This document shows, piece after piece, positions 23,501 through 34,311 of a stretch of DNA of 64,000 bases. The notes beneath the pieces were generated by a model. That model did not search any database and had not been told where the DNA came from. It was given only the letters and a program-made list of their open reading frames with translations. A program made the translations under genes and the position numbers. Position 1 is the stretch's first letter; each line of letters starts with the position of its first letter. The DNA comes from Sipunculus nudus (taxonomy: Eukaryota > Annelida > Sipuncula > Golfingiida > Sipunculidae), in assembly GCA_026874595.1 (NCBI GenBank), contig CM049314.1, forward strand, positions 68,754,300-68,818,299, written 5' to 3'.

Positions 23501-26500
23501 ATGCGGTAGCTGCTGGTCATAATGAACTGGTTGCGTTGTACCTTGAGCTTGGAGTTCTTCCTAATTTTAGCAGCTATTCGGTATATACTTTGTTTATTTT
23601 AATTTGCTTGCTATTTGTTCAATATTTACCTATACAGGGCGATTTAGGGCTATTATTTACATGTAATATTAAGCCATTATTTAGTTAATGTTTTGATGTC
23701 CGGTGCAACTTTTGTTTGCCTATTTTTTTTTTATTTGCAGGGAAGGTGTATACCACTTGTATATGCATCAAGTATGGGCGATATGAAATCCGTGAAATTA
23801 CTACTTGAGCATGGAGCCAATCCAAATTTTACGTCTGCATATGGGGTAAAACGTTATCCGATATTCTTAATCGGAAGCTTTTTAAAATCTGATCTTTTCA
23901 GGTTTATTATACTAGAAATTACATGTATATATATATACACATACTTAGATATGTGATTTAGTGCTTATAATTCCAGGTTGATTTCAACCAGGTTTATTTT
24001 TATTAACATTTGTATTCATAATATTAGTAAGATTTTTATCCAAATATGACGAATATTGAAGAATCAAGAACTATTTGTATTCTCTATTCAAATCAAGAAC
24101 TATTTGTTTTATCTTTCAATTTACCATTGTGCAACCTAGAATTTCATTGAAGTCTCAGATTACCCTGAATTAAATGTTAATATGTGAAAAAAATCAACGT
24201 CTAATGCTTTTCATGGATGACAACCTGCATTCATCAAACCTAGGAACCATCAGAATACACCAACAGCTCCTCTGCCTATGATAAAAATAATTTGAAATTA
24301 AAGATCATACCAGAAAGTTTGTAAATAAGAGTTAATGCAAAGTTTACTGAATGTTTCTTTTGTAAACAGATTTCACAGTCCTGAAGTATCTAGAAATTAC
24401 TACTAAATGAATATTACTCCCCTAAAATTACATTTTTACCATATTTATGTATCATTTGGGTACGAGGTAATGAAAAATATTAATCAATGAATATGCTTTT
24501 CATTACAATTTATACATGTTCCAGGAAACAGCACTACTTGGAGCATCAAGATTAGGCTTCTCTGATATCGTAGACCTGCTTTTGCAGTATAAAGCCTGTA
24601 CCGACACAAGATTCAGCCAGGTAAGATATTTTATTTTAGCGAACGTCAGTTGTAGGATTTAAGCATTTGAAAAGTTAAATCTAGAAAATTAAAATATGAA
24701 ATGGACAAAAGTTCCCTTGAATTATCCTTGGAAACCAAATTTAGGTTACGTAACGTAAATTTTGTTAACTAGCACGATTCCTAGCCCCCGCTACGTTAGA
24801 TATATGTGTTCTAACCTGCGAAACAAGGAAGGATCCTTTGGGGATATGTACGAAATAATGTCATTGTTCAAGCATATATCCCTGTTATCAGTTTAATATC
24901 CCTAGTAGTTTTAAGAGAAATGCTATTACCAGCTCTCATAGAAGTCAGACACAGTTTTGAAATTTAACATCCGTCGGTCAAGACAAATTCATGAACGAGG
25001 TTTGCTTTCTACCTAAAGATTATATAAATGTATATTATAATATACTGAGGCACTGAGCTCGGACGTCCCCTTATTCTTGATTGTTAGCCCCGTGTGTAGG
25101 GACCTGTGGATTACTGAAAAGCGGCCAGGACCTTGATATAATAAGGGAAGAACAAAACCAATCAAGATCCAATAAGGACACGACGGTGAGCGGGGACATG
25201 GCCGATTCTCTATGCTGACAGAGTTTGAAGCCTCAACGGTCCCTGACCTTTAATTGTGATAGGCCCACCAGGGAAACACTTTCAAGGGACCCACCTAAAA
25301 CGGTGAACTAGTGTAGGATATATGATCTTTTTAATGCAGGCTAATTAGTTCTTAACATTTCCAACTCTATCACATTAGAAAATTTAATTAAAATAATTGC
25401 CCACCAGGAGAAAAACCTTGTGCAATAGCTTGTATGCATACTGATCTGAAATTAATATATTAGATGCATAACATCACCCACCACCTACAAACCCCTTACT
25501 CAAAAACTCAAAAATTCCGGCTATACACTTTTGTTCACACTCATAGAGTTATAAAACGGTTTTGCTTTAATTATAATGATAATAATTTGCTCAACCCACA
25601 AACGTGTTTCAATATACAAGTCAACTAATGGCCAACTTATAACATGTACTCAGCTTGGATAGACACTTCTAAACTTTTTTGAATTAATTGATGGATTTTA
25701 AATTTCCTACTAAAAATTTAACTTGTATTTGTTCACAATGTGTCTCAACAATAATGCAACACACTGAACATCATGAACCATATTGGTCATACGCGTCTGT
25801 TATTCAGGATAACAATGTGCAAGTTATAAATAGTTGATCTTCAAGAAAGGCAAGGTATAACACATTATAAAGACATACTATTCTTTTATTTTTTTGAAGA
25901 TGAATGAGCCAGTCTTCGGACCAATCTCTGGAGCCACTTACGAAGGTCACTTAGATACGGTGAAGCTGTTACTAACACATGGACCAAGTCTCGAAGATTT
26001 AGAATGGGTATGACCACATTTAAATTGTATTGTTTGCCAGAGCAAGTTTGAATAATAACCGATATATATATTGTTCTTTTACATGCAGGTAACTGCATAT
26101 AGTTTAAAATATTGTGTGCTTAGTCTCCACGATCTATGGTGCCCACATATAAGAAACCTCTTCTCGTTATGAGAATACAGTATGAATCTCAACTTATAAC
26201 CTTTTGTTTGTTTCATTCTGGCCAGACTGAGTCCCGTATTTTATCATCGTAACAATGGAGTAGCGAGCACCAATGCCTTCCCCAGAAAACCGTATGTTAA
26301 AGGAAAGGTGGTCCTTGACGTAAGCGATTGTTCCAAACTCTCATAATTAGATCTTGATCGTTGAACTGACAAACAGAGTAGTTTATTAAAATGCCCCAGT
26401 TATCCCAGTAGTATCTAGACTATGGTAACTTATCCTCTAGCTGGCGTACGCCATTGTTTCATTCATCCGTTGGCCAGCTACGCCAGTGTGGGAGTAATAG

Positions 26501-27075
26501 TCTTCCGAAAGGCAACTTGTTTCCTAATTTCCAAAGTTTTTTAGCCTGTCCCAAATTTACACCTTCCACTGCATTGTTGTTTTATGTGGATTGGAACTGG
26601 TTTATCGTATATATCATTATCCTCTGATCATGGGACTCGTCGTCTTGTTTGGCCTCGTTTCGGGCAAGTACGTTCCGATCATCCCTGCCTTAATTGACCA
26701 GATTGCATTGGCGTGCTTTTGGGGTTAAAAGACTATGGGCCGTTCTAATTGTATCTTTTGTATAATAATATCAACCAAAAAAGGACATAACTTTGGATAA
26801 CAACTTGGGCTCTGATGAAACAGGAGTGTGTCACTGAGCGTCTGTTATCTTGTGTGTTTTTTTGCCCTTTAAATTTGCCTTTATTTCTAGCAGATTCCTG
26901 AACTATGCATAATTAAATTTACGCCAGGCACTTCAACAACTTCATTTTCTCTTCATTTTTTACTCAATTTAAGTATCTAGAAATTTCAGGACACAACAAT
27001 GCATTTTCACACATTTGCTTTATTTCCTTTACCGGTCACACTGTCATACTGCATTAATGTATACAATTTGCTTCT

Positions 27076-27141
<66 letters not shown>

Positions 27142-30100
27142 TACTTTGAAGAGAATGCTGCCCCTGCTAACAGGATCTGTCAAAAGGCTGCTCACTCCTG
27201 AAATAATAATGCATCCACTAGAAAGATATTTAATCCCTGTAGTATTTCGACGAAAATAACGAAAATGCTGTGGAAAGACGTCAGTAGTTCAGACTTTATA
27301 CCTGATTGATTATTGTAGTTGTATCACGGTTAAATGTGTTCCGTTAAATGACAAAAACATTTAAACTATCATTTGCCTTATTTTTGATCAGGCACTGTAC
27401 GAGTCGTCGGGAACAGGAAATGCAGCCTTTGTGGATACCCTGCTAGCGCATGGGGTTAGCCCTGATGGAGATGGTCAAGTAAGTCATTCAATGGGTTACC
27501 TTCGAACGAGATTGTTATTTACGGTAACTGCCGAAGATTGTTATTTACGGTAACTGCCGCTTTTGATTCTCAGCGGTATGCTGTTTCAAACATTGAACAG
27601 TGTGAGCTTAAAATATCTTAATGTTATTTTTATTTTAGCTGAATTCATATCAAAGCTCAATGCAATAAAACCTCACGTATTCCTTTTGGCAATCCAATTA
27701 AATGAATAAATAAATACACAAAATATATACACAATGCCCATGTTAATGCTTTACTCAAGTATAGTGTGTTTCACGATGGCGCTAAGATGTTACATTTTTG
27801 TTACTCCATTAACAGAAGTTAATAAATCTTATGGTATTTTCTCCGGATAGAATGACAAGATGAAAGATCAAAATAAGTAAAGAGAGTGACACTGGTATCC
27901 GCTTTCGATTATTGCAGGTTTAAGGTTTTATATTTGCCTTAAAAGTACACCATAGGCACAGAAACAGATATGTCAACCTTTTCTATTTACCTTTCCAGAG
28001 AGGTCCTAGATCAATCTGATTTTTTTTTCTGATTCTGCTTTGACCTTATTTATAGAGACGCTGCCCGCTGTTTGCAGCATATGCTAGACATCAAACGAAG
28101 ATTGTGATCAAACTGCTTGAAAGAGGGGCAAACCCGAATACGATCGACGAGGTAATCGTAGATAAAGTTCCCTCAAAAACGTCAGAGGGACATGGTCAAC
28201 ATAGTTATTAGCATGAAGTAGACCACAATAAATTGTAATCACAGTTATAATAATTTTTCATAAAAAAGAAAGCAACATACTTGCTTAAACTGAGTCAGAA
28301 AGTAGGACAGCGATGAATATGTTTGTGCCATCAACCCTTTGTTCGGGTGTAAAGGGTGACTAATTATCTATATTTTTTATTTAACTCCCACTTTTTACAA
28401 AATAAGTTTATTTTTTCAGACATACAAAAGACAATCCAAATAAAATTCTATGTCAACAATGTTTCATTATATGCACACCATAGATCATTTTTTTCCACAG
28501 CAAAGTTATTCTTAAATATCATTTTCTAATTGATTAAACGTCCCAAACATTCCTTATATATTATCAATCGGCTTGTTCCGCACTTCCATCGTATTTGGCT
28601 TGTGGATTGCGTTTACGGTTGGCCGAAGGCCAGTACGAAGACAATACTTAACGAACCGGTCCCTTATATTTTATATAAGCGGCCACGCATAATATGAACA
28701 CAACCCACAATGAATCGACATTTTATTTTCAAAATGAACCAAATGAAACACTCCAACATCGTTCTTAAGCCGGCACCTACACACATTCAGGATGCTAATT
28801 TGTTTGCAGTTTCAATCCTGGGCATTTCGTCACAGATCATAGTGAAATCACACTCCACCTCGTTTTTCTTTCGCATTTGTGGTTAGTTCAGGCATGCTTT
28901 GACTGTAATGGTTAATTACATTTATAGCTCCCGATGTTAAGCAAATTTTTTTTTTATATATGTTATTATTGTGTAATTTTCAGTAAGTAATTCTCCCATG
29001 TACATGAAGGTTTATAATATGTTACCGAGTTGTTTTATTGTTCAATTAGACTAAAGATAGACTCGGTCAGATTTCACAAGTCAGAGTACAAATCAAGGAC
29101 CCTCGAATAAAAGTCCGCGTCCCTAATAAATTTGATTTGAATCCGACTTAGACTAGAGCAGGATTCGAGTCTTTCATTATCGGTCTATAATGTCTTACTC
29201 AGATATAATTGTCTATAATTTCAGAAAGGGGAAACACTGTTATTCCGAGCATTACGCAATAACAACGTAGGACTAATAATTTTACTGATGAAGTATGGGG
29301 CTAGCTGTGAAGTAGCCAACAAGGTAAATGTTTACACATCAGATGTTTATCTTTGTGAGTAATGGTCGTTTTCTGAAGTTATTTAGTGATTTCCCTGTTT
29401 TCTAACATATTTATAAAATCACAAAGCGATGTCGCCATACACACCATCTGATCATAAGATTAATATTATATCCTTCCTACTTACAAATTCAATAAATAGT
29501 ATATATTGCAAAGTGTATATTGAAGAAAGTATATATTGAATCATATCACATTTCTTATAATATGTGTATATTCTGATACAGTTCGTGTATTTTTTTATTC
29601 ACTCTGCACATCGACTTACTATCTCCAAATCAACTGTCTAATAAGTCGTTTTGTGTAAGTCCCATCGCCCACCTGTGACTTTTTACTATTACTTGTTGCG
29701 AGTACGAGAAAATTACCAAAGGAGAAGAAAAAATTGAAAGAAAACAAAAACAAGTTTTAAATAACACGATTTGTGAGGTTGCGCCCTACAGCTGCCAGGT
29801 GACCTGTGCGGTATTTTTATGTTTTGGAACATGAATATCTTCGAGTGCGAGTTTAATTTCAGTAGTATACAGGAGTAATTGGTGTTTAACGACATTTTGC
29901 AAATACTAACATATATTTAAACATAATACACTGTAATTCATGTATATTTAACATACCTGGTAGGGAAATGGGTCCATTTCAATTTTAGGACGGAGACTTT
30001 CCGCTACATGTTGCTGTCAGATCCAACCATATATATCACGAAACGTTCTGTTCTTTGTTGACCGGGAGGAAAATTATTCAGGTTGGTCTGAAGATTTATC

Positions 30101-30845
30101 TCAAGCTAAAGCTATATGTATCGATACTCCGTAAATCAGTTTAAAAAAAACCCACATTATTTTTTCATAGGAATGGGAGGTCATTTCGTAGGTTTCAGGG
30201 CAAACATGTTTAGTTCATAAAAGATTTATTTTGTTGTAGAAAGGTATGAATTTTCTCTCTATGACGCCTCATGGATCAATCGGTTCTGGTGCACTACTGG
30301 ACGTAACCACAAAGGAAGGCCGGACTCCCCTTGAATTGGCGATGACGTTTAATTGTGAATATAAATTGTATACCTTGATACAACACGGGGCATTAAAAAG
30401 GCACATAATTGAACTTCCCAAAGGACCACCAATAAGTGTTTTGCCCACAGTTGAGTGGCTTCACACGTCTTTGCTAGACCTCTGTAATTTAAACTTACAA
30501 AAATTTGTTAAAATCTTACACGAAGCCGGATGTTGCACACACGGGGGCCGGACTGATGCGGCATCAAGGGATGAGGATTCTTCTCGAAGATATTATAATC
30601 CCTACTTTTATGGGGAGGGTGCATACTCATGGCTGGATTTTCAACGATTTAAAGTACGAAGTCTACAGCTACTCTGTCGTCAGACCATTCGTGAAACACT
30701 TCAGAAAGTTTCAGGCGGACGAAGTATTTTCTACAGAGTGAGAAAACTACAGATCCACAGATGCCTACAAGATCAGATTCTCTTCAGGCATGTAATTCCT
30801 AAAAAAGTGTGGTCTGACGTCACTATCGACTATCAGCCAAAATAA
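17261..30845 (+). CDS. Copy B: CARD-CARD-domain X-ANK-SOCS box protein gene
   Basis: Nineteen exons, about 930 residues if the truncated ANK exon is skipped and the domain X shift is an error. Order: CARD I (about residues 30-97), CARD II (about 110-199), domain X (210-371), eleven exon-encoded ANK repeats plus one at the start of the last exon (372-770), a divergent ankyrin-like stretch, and a SOCS box (about 872-915). Exon phases chain correctly throughout. Known: SOCS boxes bind Elongin B/C and cullins to make ubiquitin ligases, ANK repeats select substrates (as in the ASB family), CARDs bind CARDs. Inference: a ligase receptor targeting or recruited by a CARD signalling complex, cytosolic (no signal peptide or membrane segment seen). 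Oddities: domain X exon is 1 base out of frame near 20,722, and one ANK exon is cut short. The start at 17261 is the first ATG in frame, but a spliced upstream exon is possible. Confidence 0.8.
17800..18185. repeat. Single diverged unit of the ~340-bp repeat family
   Basis: GTCCGTCCGTCCATC, GCACAAATCGTAAACCCTGG, CCTGAAATTAGGTCAC and ACTGGGGTCACCCTCTATAT match the array at 5,963-9,750 in order. It lies in copy B intron 1. The stretch from 18,200 to 18,950 is rich in AAGGTCAAA motifs and may be another dispersed repeat; nothing coding is seen there. Confidence 0.7.
19157..19308 (+). CDS. Copy B exon 2: CARD II, N-terminal part
   Basis: 152 bases, TTTTCAG to CTG|GTAAGA, phase 1 to 0. VGRGVRRLRLHTDKILGFEE then LLNSSLEFTQTLVTNLEKAQ, a mostly helical, amphipathic sequence. 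Assigned to CARD II by position; the sequence match itself is weak. Confidence 0.75.
19690..19843 (+). CDS. Copy B exon 3: CARD II, C-terminal part
   Basis: 154 bases, TTTGTAG to GGAA|GTATAA. SMFVNSLLETDEESFEEFIQ, CLHDSPELGHRVIAKHLRQL match the copy A and C exons at 815 and 46567. The donor used by those copies (TTAG|GTAA) reads TTAG|GGAA here. A GT nine bases later keeps the phase and is taken as the donor. Confidence 0.8.
20051..20079 (+). CDS. Copy B exon 4: micro-exon linker
   Basis: 29 bases, TTTAAAG to GAG|GTAAGA, encoding DTTKPITAE with a split first codon. Same size and position as the micro-exons of copies A and C. Confidence 0.7.
20645..21087 (+). CDS. Copy B exon 5: domain X, one extra base
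   Basis: 443 bases, TTTTAG to TTCG|GTAACT; the phase requires 442 (or 445). The first frame runs ITLNILQGCERACSGEQEKL then LDLEEQ and meets TAA right after GGT GTA. The other frame carries YNYICNILENQ through RHLMPKMARGSKKGVSLQCM, CNSLNDCEILRIGAKTKSLY and QCVLVCWPDLLNLS. A single extra G in the GGG at about 20,722 would explain it. Real mutation or assembly error cannot be told apart here. Confidence 0.7.
21286..21329 (+). CDS. Copy B exon 6: short exon after domain X
   Basis: 44 bases, TTACAG to AGG|GTACAT, QPVITRFQVNVSQR. It keeps the 'P-ITRF' core seen in copy A (EPIITRF) and copy C (PLVTSF), and resets the phase to 0. Confidence 0.7.
22000..22016. repeat. Poly-G run
   Basis: Seventeen consecutive G in an AT-rich intron. 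The copy B intron 21,330-22,194 shows no counterpart of the first ANK exon of copies A and C. Confidence 0.9.
22195..22293 (+). CDS. Copy B exon 7: ANK repeat
   Basis: 99 bases, TTTTCAG to AAC|GTGAGC, phase 0-0. YIKTALMFAAGNGHDWILSR ends LLEQGANLTSTDN. Clear ankyrin consensus. Confidence 0.85.
22638..22680 (+). pseudogene. Copy B truncated ANK exon
   Basis: After CCTACAG the frame DGKTALMCAAENGNKA is a clear ankyrin first half, but the second helix and the expected donor are missing. The following bases are intron-like and carry no ankyrin tail. The neighbouring exons are phase 0 on both sides, so skipping it keeps the frame. The right limit is where homology fades. Confidence 0.6.
22880..22975 (+). 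CDS. Copy B exon: ANK repeat
   Basis: 96 bases, ATTTTAG to AAA|GTAAGT. NKTALDYAAQGNHVDTLREL then VNHVIGHQMDLK. Counterpart of copy A 10858, but closer to consensus. Confidence 0.85.
23138..23239 (+). CDS. Copy B exon: ANK repeat (divergent)
   Basis: 102 bases, TTCGCAG to AAG|GTACAT. IFDSALTEARTAGFLEIVRL then FLNIQEYFPLIRHK. Counterpart of copy A 11202 and copy C 62599. Confidence 0.8.
23482..23580 (+). CDS. Copy B exon: ANK repeat
   Basis: 99 bases, CTTTAG to TCG|GTATAT. LCSFLDDAVAAGHNELVALY then LELGVLPNFSSYS. Phase 0-0. Confidence 0.85.
23741..23845 (+). CDS. Copy B exon: ANK repeat
   Basis: 105 bases, TTTGCAG to GGG|GTAAAA. RCIPLVYASSMGDMKSVKLL then LEHGANPNFTSAYG. Strong ankyrin match, counterpart of copy A 11702. 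Confidence 0.9.
24525..24620 (+). CDS. Copy B exon: ANK repeat
   Basis: 96 bases, TTCCAG to CAG|GTAAGA. ETALLGASRLGFSDIVDLLL then QYKACTDTRFSQ. Counterpart of the last copy A repeat. The following intron (24,621-25,899) holds no recognisable gene; 25,060-25,320 is less AT-rich and may be an old insertion. Confidence 0.85.
25900..26007 (+). CDS. Copy B exon: ANK repeat, first not found in copy A
   Basis: 108 bases, TTTGAAG to TGG|GTATGA. NEPVFGPISGATYEGHLDTV then KLLLTHGPSLEDLEW: a good ankyrin repeat. The next intron (26,008-27,391) contains only an AT microsatellite and no other recognised feature. Confidence 0.8.
27079..27138. repeat. (AT)n microsatellite
   Basis: About 60 bases of alternating A/T in a copy B intron. 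The IYIYIY open frames on both strands here are artefacts of it. Confidence 0.95.
27392..27478 (+). CDS. Copy B exon: short ANK repeat
   Basis: 87 bases, TGATCAG to CAA|GTAAGT. ALYESSGTGNAAFVDTLLAH then GVSPDGDGQ. 29 codons, phase 0-0. Confidence 0.8.
28056..28151 (+). CDS. Copy B exon: ANK repeat
   Basis: 96 bases, TTTATAG to GAG|GTAATC. RRCPLFAAYARHQTKIVIKL then LERGANPNTIDE, a canonical ankyrin tail. The next intron (28,152-29,224) has nothing recognised. Confidence 0.85.
29225..29323 (+). CDS. Copy B exon: ANK repeat
   Basis: 99 bases, TTTCAG to AAG|GTAAAT. KGETLLFRALRNNNVGLIIL then LMKYGASCEVANK. Phase 0-0. Confidence 0.85.
29989..30081 (+). CDS. Copy B exon: ANK repeat
   Basis: 93 bases, TTTTAG to CAG|GTTGGT. 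DGDFPLHVAVRSNHIYHETF then CSLLTGRKIIQ. 'D-PLH-AV' is the ankyrin start. Confidence 0.85.
30240..30845 (+). CDS. Copy B last exon: final ANK repeat and SOCS box
   Basis: 606 bases from TTGTTGTAG to the stop TAA at 30843-30845. It opens with an ankyrin repeat (TTKEGRTPLELAMTFNCEYK, LIQHGAL), then a weaker ankyrin-like stretch (LLDLCNLNLQKFVKILHEAG), then from 30,660 a SOCS box: SLQLLCRQTI fits the Elongin BC box (S/T/P)LxxxCxxx(I/L/V) exactly, followed by RETLQ and, after RSIFYRV, RKLQIHRCLQDQIL where a cullin box should have LPxP. Both prolines are replaced. This ANK plus C-terminal SOCS layout is that of ASB proteins, but the N-terminal CARDs are not part of that family. Confidence 0.85.
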   Translation, partial: KGMNFLSMTPHGSIGSGALLDVTTKEGRTPLELAMTFNCEYKLYTLIQHGALKRHIIELPKGPPISVLPTVEWLHTSLLDLCNLNLQKFVKILHEAGCCTHGGRTDAASRDEDSSRRYYNPYFYGEGAYSWLDFQRFKVRSLQLLCRQTIRETLQKVSGGRSIFYRVRKLQIHRCLQDQILFRHVIPKKVWSDVTIDYQPK

Positions 30846-31132
30846 GTGAAATCGCCGAAAGAGTCGGCACATACATATGCCACGACCATATTTTGTCATC
30901 TTCAGTAAAATATAAATAGCTGTTATCTAAAAAAATTGCTTCTTTTGTATAATCTTTGAATATATGTAAATATTGCATATTTATAATAATATAAATATAA
31001 TGTGATGTAATATAATAAGGATCACTGGGGGCTTTTTTGCCATGCACACAAGCTGTTCTTAGCTGTCAGTATCGGATTTCAACTAAAATATTTTACTGAG
31101 ACATTATTATAATATTGTGCGTACGGGAAGAA

Positions 31133-31138
31133 AATAAA
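31133..31138 (+). terminator. Candidate polyadenylation signal for copy B
   Basis: AATAAA about 290 bases after the copy B stop codon, in an AT-rich trailer. Other AATAAA-like words are frequent in this DNA, so the choice is tentative. Confidence 0.35.
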
Positions 31139-31699
31139 TAATAAGGTATAGGTGCTGTGTAGGTCAGGTTTTTAGCCTATTTAGAAAAAAAAAACCAAGA
31201 CATGCTATTGACTTGTTGTGAGTGGTCAACTGATTAGTATTTATAAAAATTGGATTTATATTCATTAGTAAGGTATATGGTGTATGCATGATAATTACTT
31301 TTGTTTATTTGCAATGATGTCATTTTTTGTAAAAACCAAAATGTGCCTCTGTTTCATTTAACTACTTTTCATAAAAGTTTTCTAATTAAAAACGTCCTAC
31401 TAGGCCTTTCGCTAAAAGGTTCATTTGTTGAATAAGCGGCCAAATATGACCCCAGAAAATGTTTTGTATGACACCTCGCAAACATCCATCACGTATCCTC
31501 GGGGAACATTGCTCATTTCACAAAAGGTACCCTGAAAATATGACGCTTTTATTCAATCTAGCCGAATGGGCCTTGAAAGGAATTGTTTTTAAGTTATATT
31601 TTGGGTTTAATGTGTTTTTTTTTATTTGATATTCTATCTAATTTTCTAACCTGAATAAGTGTATCTGCAGAATTATGTGCTGGTTTAGGCTTGTGTGAC

Positions 31700-31985
31700 A
31701 GGGCGGAAGCGCATTAGTCATCTCGTTTAATTACGTTGTCACCTAGGCCAAATAAATCCCGCACCCAAGGTCCTGGAGGTTAAATCATTCATTTCCATTG
31801 CTGGGTTATAACTCCGATAACCCCTCCCCTCATTTGTTTGTGAAACATTGCTCTAGTACACACCCTTCCAATTAAGCTTATAGAGCACTCGGGCGGGGGT
31901 GGGCTGAAAAAATCTGTCGTTCATCGGCTGAAATTTGAACTCAAGATCTAGTTCACCTCTCTACTCCAAGGCTGCAGGAATTTGT
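31700..31985 (-). repeat. Diverged SINE-like fragment
   Basis: The order CATTGCTGGGTTATAACTCC, CCTCATTTGTTTGTGAAACA, GGGCTGAAAAAATCTGTCGT, CGGCTGAAATTTGAACTCAA follows the repeat at 3,200-3,566, including the B-box-like stretch, at lower similarity. Confidence 0.4.
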
Positions 31986-32439
31986 TTTTAGATATAGCTT
32001 TTGGTTCTAATTTCTTTATGTAAGAAAATAAAAACTTCCAAAATTATAATACTATCCAGAAAGGACTCCAGAAAATGGTTAAGTATATTATTTACAATAT
32101 TCTAAGCAGCTATATCTTATCGCTGTAGCAAATAGGAGTGAAAATAGCTCTTGTATGAACTTTGATATATCCTGTTTCTGCACAGAAAAGAATATCATAT
32201 CGCATTTACAAAGTAAAGTAGTAAACATCATATTAAACATCTATTTTCTACATACGATCAGAAAGTATTAATTTCCAAAATCTTACTAATATAAATACGC
32301 AGTTTTAACTTGACATTATGAAGGCTTGAGGCTATATTCTCGGCCAATGTATAGGCATGTAGAAGTTAAATAGTATATGTATCCATAAGAAATTACTGAC
32401 GTATTTTTTTAAAAAGCAGTAGAAAACGCTTCCGCTCAC

Positions 32440-32595
32440 ATTATATCCTGGTCTTCACCAGGCCTGGCAACTGATGCAACTGCAGGCTCTGGGTATGTGA
32501 CCAACCCATTTGTTGGGTCATACCACGTAGGATCCCCCGAAATGGTACACTCGCTTGTGCTCTACCCCTTGACCACAGAAGTCGGTGATGCAGTT
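32440..32595 (-). repeat. SINE-like fragment, body only
   Basis: TTGTTGGGTCATACCACGTA then GGATCCCCCGAAATGGTACA and CTCGCTTGTG match the body of the 3,200-3,566 repeat. The tRNA-like head is shortened to CCTTGACCACAGAAGTCGG. Confidence 0.4.
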
Positions 32596-34311
32596 TGACA
32601 AGAGTATATCTGCCATTATTGTTAATAAAAATAAGTATAAGGTTTCGAAACTTCTAAACCTTTAACGTATAAACGTTGTTTGAAATATACTGCCAAGAGC
32701 TGATCGGGCTTTCTAAGTACATCCCGCATAAATGTAAGTGGAAATGTAGGTGTAATTACAGTGCTTAGATTCAAATATTAAAATCTGGAAATATAAATCA
32801 GCTCTTTCAATGCAAATACACGTATATATTCTGATATTAATTAATACATATTTTTAACATCGGTTTAGTGTACTGAAGGAATTGTAATTCTTGGGGTTTT
32901 ATTGGCATAATTTTGAAACACATGCATTGTGTATTGCATGTTTATGTACATAGGTATTGTCCTTCTGCTTAAATAAAATAATGCTTACATAAAAGTTTGA
33001 TCATTTGGCTAGCAAACAGATATTTGGTTGCGCGAATGCGTGAAGACTCTTGTATTCAAGAAAGGATGTGTGGGAAAACGGAAGATGTCTAGCGTATTAG
33101 ACATGTGACAATTCTATTACATCTCTCTCTTATGCTTACATGATTGTGTGGACTAATACATGAAATATGATTAAGGACGGACTGGCTCCTAGTGGGCACA
33201 TGTTTGCCCCCACCAGGATGGTAAGGGTTCATCTTCGAAGGTGCGTGTGTTTGTTTTTGAGTGTGTTTGTTCACAATATAACTCACGCAATTAAAAGGGA
33301 ATCCCATGAAATTTCCAGACCATTTCTTTAATGAAGAATCGAATTGAATATCGTGTGGACCTGGAACAACATCCGAATTCCGGAACCGCACAAGGGAATG
33401 TTAAAAAGCGTAGTGTCAAGTATGCACAAGTGAACGTGGGAATATGCGTCGTATGAGTGTATGTATCCCGAACTCTATAGTTACACTTTGGATCTAGCTT
33501 ACCCAAACATCAGTTATCAAAATAATAACCCTATTTAAGTAGTGCCTATAGTATGTTGATTTTAATCATGTCATACTGCTGTTATATCAAATATAAAATA
33601 TCGCATTATTCGAAAACAACAACTTACACGTAGAACTAACATTTTAGCTATTTGATGATTGCAAACATTTCTGCTTTTTTTATTCATTTATTGCTATATA
33701 TTTCAACAGGCTGGCTCGTTTAGCAAGTGATGTTTTTAATGAGAACCTGCAAATAGGTAGAAAAAAAATCTCCATATAAAATGATTCTAAAATGTATATC
33801 AGGTAAAACCATAGAAGAGGAAAAATAGGTTTAAAACGTACTAATTTACTTTACGCTAGTATGCGTGTCAACATTCTCTTGAAAGACAGAATTGAATTCG
33901 CCTAAAGAAGAGATATAGCAAAGTGAAGAAATTTTCATAGGGTTTCCCTTCGTCTTCGAGTATCCAAATAGAACCCTTACCAATTGAAGGAAGGCATTGT
34001 ACACCTTCTTTAAACTTTTCAACAAAGTTCAATTTTACAACAATTTTACGAAATTCAGATATTTTCCCCAAGATTCATCATAACCTTTTTTGTCTTGTTT
34101 GGTCAGTTGATCAATTGTTCGGTCGGCTTGTATGGTATTTGGTTGGTTGGTGTGTTTGTCTGTCTTTTACCGACTATACTCAAAGTAATCTGCAGATTTA
34201 AATGGAGAGCACGAATAAATTCATAAATTCAAGATAATCGGTATTATCGTAAACTATTTTGGTTTGAAGCACCAGGACTCAAAATAGTATGAATACAGAT
34301 TTACCTTTCCG

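Noticed and set aside
26400-26520. A foldback element around CTAGCTGGCGTACGCC and GGCCAGCTACGCCAG
   Set aside because: Only short, imperfect arm matches. No terminal repeats or target duplication that I can support.
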